A stretch of 7,811 nt of DNA from positions 1-7,811 of the forward strand of contig VBAO01000189.1 of NCBI GenBank assembly GCA_005883865.1. The letters run 5' to 3'. This DNA comes from Candidatus Segetimicrobium genomatis. Lineage in GTDB: Bacteria; Sysuimicrobiota; Sysuimicrobiia; Sysuimicrobiales; Segetimicrobiaceae. Shown one piece after another: positions 5,371 to 7,811 of this stretch. Each line of letters begins with the position of its first letter. The stretch's first letter is position 1. The notes under the pieces were generated by a model, which saw only the letters and a program-made list of their open reading frames with translations, did not search any database and was not told the origin of the DNA. A program made the translations under genes and the position numbers.

Positions 5371-6858
5371 TCACGGAGGATCCTCAAAGGTGGGGCGGAG
5401 CGCTTCGTAGAGCCGGTTGTAGCGGGCGTAGCCCTCGCGGTACCGCCGGGCCGCCGCCGGATCGGGGGCGATCGCGGCCGCGACCGGGTTGATCGACCGC
5501 GCCGCCTCTTCGACGCGGCCGGCGGTTCCCGTCGCCGCGGCGCCCAGCAGCATCGCCCCGAGGGACGCCGCGTCGGTCTGGGCCGGCACGCGCACCGGGT
5601 ACTCCGTGACGTCGGCGAAGAGCCGGGGCCAGAGCGCGCTGCGGGCGCCGCCGCCCACCGCCAGGATCCCGGAGACCGGCACGGCCATCTCCCCCAGGAT
5701 GTCGAGGCAGGCCCGCAGTTCGTAGGCGACGCCCTCCATGATGCTGCGCACCAAGGCCCCGGTCCTGTGCGCCTCGGTGAGGCCGAACCACGCGCCGCGG
5801 GCCGCCGGGTTCCACCGTGTGGCGCGCGCGCCCATCATGAACGGGAGGAAGAGCAGCCCATCCGCCCCCGGAGGGACATCCGAGGCCAGCGCGTCCAGGG
5901 CCGCGTAGTCGCGACGGCCCCCGAGCAGCGTGTCGCGGAACCACCGGAGGATCGCGCCGGAAGCGGCCATCCCCTGCTCAAGCACCGTCATCCCATCGAC
6001 CGCGTGGAGCGAGCACATCACGCGGGGATCGACCCGCTCCGGCCGGCCGGGGACCGCGGCCGAGACGTTCGTGGTCGTCCCGGTCGAGACCATGATCCAG
6101 CCGCCGGCGGCGCCCGACCCCAGCACCTCGCACGGCCGGTCACCGGCGCCCAGGGCCACGGGGGTCCCGGGGGGAAGGCCCAGCGCCTCCCCCGCCGCCG
6201 GGGAGAGACGGTGCGGCGCATTGGCGGAGGGGTAGACCGGGGGGAAGTGCTGCGGCGTCACGCCCACGAATGCGCACCCTTCGTCCCACCACTCCCGCCG
6301 GCCGAGGTCGAAGAGCATCGTCCTGGACGCGAGGGTGTAATCGGTCGCCGCCGCCCCGGTGAGCCGGTAGTAGAGGTAGTCCCGAGGTTGCAGGTACAGC
6401 CGCGCCGCGCGGAAGACCTCGGGGGCGTGGGTCCGGAGCCAGAGGAGCTTGCCGGCGGAGAACTCCGTGTCCGGCACCAACCCGGTGATGCGGTGGAGGC
6501 GCTCCCTGCCGAACGCGCGGACCAGTGCCTCGACCTCGGCCGTGGCGCGGCGGTCCATCCAGATGATGCAGCGGCTCAACGGGCGGCCGTCTCCGTCCAT
6601 CGGGACGACCCCCCCGCGGTGGCTGCTGAGGCCGACCGCGGAGACGCTCCCGCGGAGCGCCGGGGGGAGCCGCTGAACGCCGGCCTGCGCCGCCTGCCAC
6701 CACGCCTCGGGGTCCTGCTCCGCCCACCCGGGGGCGGGATGGGCGGTCTCGTACTCGATGGCGGCCTGGGCCGCCACCCGGCCCGCGCGGGTGAAGAGCG
6801 TGGCTTTGCAGGCCGAGGTCCCCAGGTCCAGCGTGAGGATGTGGGGGAGCGTGCCCAC
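5371..6858 (-). CDS. FGGY-family carbohydrate kinase, substrate unassigned
   Basis: The product is 495 residues, full length for FGGY kinases, which phosphorylate sugars or polyols with ATP in the cytoplasm. The N-terminal half has the phosphate-binding motif DLGTSACKATLF (11-22), and IIWMDRRA (98-105). The C-terminal half carries GAGD with the likely catalytic base Asp240, STGTTTNVSA (258-267) and the nucleotide-binding VGGGARSALWPRLFADV (401-417). The xylulokinase signature Q-M-H-G is absent (GLSSHRGGVVPMD instead), so it is not a standard xylulokinase; the overall shape is closest to the broad xylulokinase/glycerol-kinase-like group. GTG 6858 is the only plausible start because an in-frame TAG lies one codon upstream. 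No good Shine-Dalgarno is visible; a strong hairpin ends 8 bases before the start. It sits between the dehydrogenase and the binding protein. Confidence 0.9.
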   Translation of the reverse strand: MGTLPHILTLDLGTSACKATLFTRAGRVAAQAAIEYETAHPAPGWAEQDPEAWWQAAQAGVQRLPPALRGSVSAVGLSSHRGGVVPMDGDGRPLSRCIIWMDRRATAEVEALVRAFGRERLHRITGLVPDTEFSAGKLLWLRTHAPEVFRAARLYLQPRDYLYYRLTGAAATDYTLASRTMLFDLGRREWWDEGCAFVGVTPQHFPPVYPSANAPHRLSPAAGEALGLPPGTPVALGAGDRPCEVLGSGAAGGWIMVSTGTTTNVSAAVPGRPERVDPRVMCSLHAVDGMTVLEQGMAASGAILRWFRDTLLGGRRDYAALDALASDVPPGADGLLFLPFMMGARATRWNPAARGAWFGLTEAHRTGALVRSIMEGVAYELRACLDILGEMAVPVSGILAVGGGARSALWPRLFADVTEYPVRVPAQTDAASLGAMLLGAAATGTAGRVEEAARSINPVAAAIAPDPAAARRYREGYARYNRLYEALRPTFEDPP

Positions 6859-6866
6859 GGCCTACG

Positions 6867-6896
6867 CCGGCCGCCGGGGGACCGGGCGGCGGCCGG
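6867..6896 (-). promoter_or_regulatory. Strong GC hairpin in the dehydrogenase-kinase intergenic gap
   Basis: Perfect 10-bp arms, CCGGCCGCCG (6867-6876) and CGGCGGCCGG (6887-6896), flank a 10-base loop. It occupies most of the 53-base gap. No T-tract follows in the minus-strand direction, so it is not a classic terminator. In the mRNA it ends 8 bases before the kinase GTG, where ribosomes would bind, suggesting partial termination, mRNA processing or translational damping. Role is inference. Confidence 0.45.
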
Positions 6897-6911
6897 AAGC
6901 GGCGGACCCGG

Positions 6912-7811
6912 TCAGCGCCGCTCCAGGGCCTCGGGGTTCACGACGTTGGGGGGGACCTTCCCGGTGACCCCGGCCAGGCAGTTCTCCGCCGCCATCGTCG
7001 CCATCTTGGTCCGGGTCGCGGTGCTGGCGCTTCCGAGGTGCGGCGGGATCACCACGTTGTCGAGCTTGAGCAGCGGCTCGTCCATCGGCACGGGCTCGAC
7101 CTCGAACACGTCGAGGCCGGCGGCCCAGATCTTGTGGTCGACCAGGGCCCGGTACAGGGCCCGCTGATCGACGATCGGGCCGCGCGCGATGTTCACGAGG
7201 ATCGCGCTCGGCTTCATGAGCCCCAACTCGCGTTCCCCGATGAGGTGCCGGGTCTCCTGGGTCAGCGCGCAGCTGATCATCACGAAGTCGGACTGCCGGA
7301 GCAGGTCGTCCAGCGGCAGGTGGCGGGCGCCCAGCTCCCCCTCGAGCGCCTCGTTGCGGCGGCGGTTGTAGTAGAGGAGCGACATGCCGAACCCCTTCGC
7401 CCGCCGGGCGATCGAGGCTCCGATCCGCCCCAGGCCGACGATCCCCAGCGTCGCCCCGTGGACGTCCTGGCCGGTGAACCCCATCAGCTCCCAGGTCTTC
7501 CACCGGCCGGAGCGGGTGAACTTGTCGCCCTCGACCACGCGCCGGGCGGTAGCCATCAGGATCGCCCATCCCATGTCGGCGGTCGTCTCCGTGAGCACCC
7601 CGGGCGTGTTGGTGACGACGATCCCGCGCCGCGTCGCGGCCGCGACATCGATGTTGTCGTACCTGACGGCCACCTGCGCGATGACCCGGCACCGGTGCGC
7701 GTGCTCGATGACCTCCGCGTCCATCTTCTCGGTGATCAGGCAGATGATCCCTTCGACGTCGACGATCTCCCGCAGCAGGGTATCCCGCTTGACCGGTTCG
7801 CTCTCCCGGTC
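6912..7811 (-). CDS. D-isomer-specific 2-hydroxyacid dehydrogenase (glyoxylate/hydroxypyruvate reductase-like), 5' end outside window
   Basis: 299 residues are visible and the frame stays open at the right edge; family members are ~320 residues, so roughly 20-30 N-terminal residues are missing. The enzyme interconverts a 2-keto acid and a D-2-hydroxy acid with NAD(P)H in the cytoplasm. Counting from the edge, the Rossmann motif GLGRIG is at 126-131, and the catalytic triad is intact: Arg210 (NIARGP), Glu239 (FEVEP) and His258 (PPHLGSAS). NRRR after the second strand, in place of an acidic residue, suggests NADPH preference. GRWKTWE and TNTPGVLTETTADM place it near glyoxylate and 2-ketogluconate reductases. 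A usually conserved Gly is Arg in VAVRYDNID. The stop is 53 bases before the kinase start, so the two are likely co-transcribed. Confidence 0.92.
   Translation of the reverse strand, partial: DRESEPVKRDTLLREIVDVEGIICLITEKMDAEVIEHAHRCRVIAQVAVRYDNIDVAAATRRGIVVTNTPGVLTETTADMGWAILMATARRVVEGDKFTRSGRWKTWELMGFTGQDVHGATLGIVGLGRIGASIARRAKGFGMSLLYYNRRRNEALEGELGARHLPLDDLLRQSDFVMISCALTQETRHLIGERELGLMKPSAILVNIARGPIVDQRALYRALVDHKIWAAGLDVFEVEPVPMDEPLLKLDNVVIPPHLGSASTATRTKMATMAAENCLAGVTGKVPPNVVNPEALERR

Noticed and set aside
3157..7167. Very long (1336-codon) open frame on the plus strand
   Set aside because: It is antisense to five well-identified genes. Its product is rich in Arg, Gly, Pro, Asp and His with no domain; stop-free antisense frames are common in GC-rich coding DNA.

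Overview
The window is GC-rich bacterial chromosome, with the exception of the first ~370 bases. It reads like a free-living environmental bacterium from a poorly sampled lineage. DUF5317, a Tat-exported sugar-binding protein and an FGGY kinase together would suit Armatimonadota/Chloroflexota-like or other deep-branching groups. The sequence alone does not fix the phylum.

Layout: bases 1-373 are a comparatively AT-rich intergenic region (about 42% G+C over 181-370 by my count). It holds a nested inverted-repeat element (74-185), a good sigma70-like promoter (310-337) and an operator-like cluster of half-sites (341-367). A forward gene (374-991) follows, encoding a winged-helix regulator fused to a nucleotidyltransferase-fold domain. 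Everything after it lies on the minus strand and converges on this regulator with only a 16-base gap. Reading right to left, the minus strand carries a 2-hydroxyacid dehydrogenase (runs off the right edge), an FGGY carbohydrate kinase, a Tat-dependent solute-binding protein, two CUT1-type ABC permeases (MalF-like, then MalG-like), the decayed N-terminal piece of a further MalF-like permease, and a separate small two-gene unit (zinc-ribbon protein, then DUF5317 membrane protein) with its own extended -10 promoter.

Functionally, the main operon looks like an uptake-and-catabolism cassette for a sugar, polyol or sugar acid. The binding protein captures the ligand outside the membrane, the permease pair imports it, and the kinase and dehydrogenase process it or a derivative. 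No ATPase subunit is present, so the importer would need one from outside the window or a shared MalK/UgpC-type ATPase. The substrate cannot be read from sequence.

No clear new defence or mobile system is visible. The points most worth checking are the structured element at 74-185, the operator that overlaps the regulator's ribosome-binding site, the regulator's altered nucleotidyltransferase motif, the orphan permease remnant with a fresh promoter at its broken end, and an apparent in-frame deletion in the binding protein.
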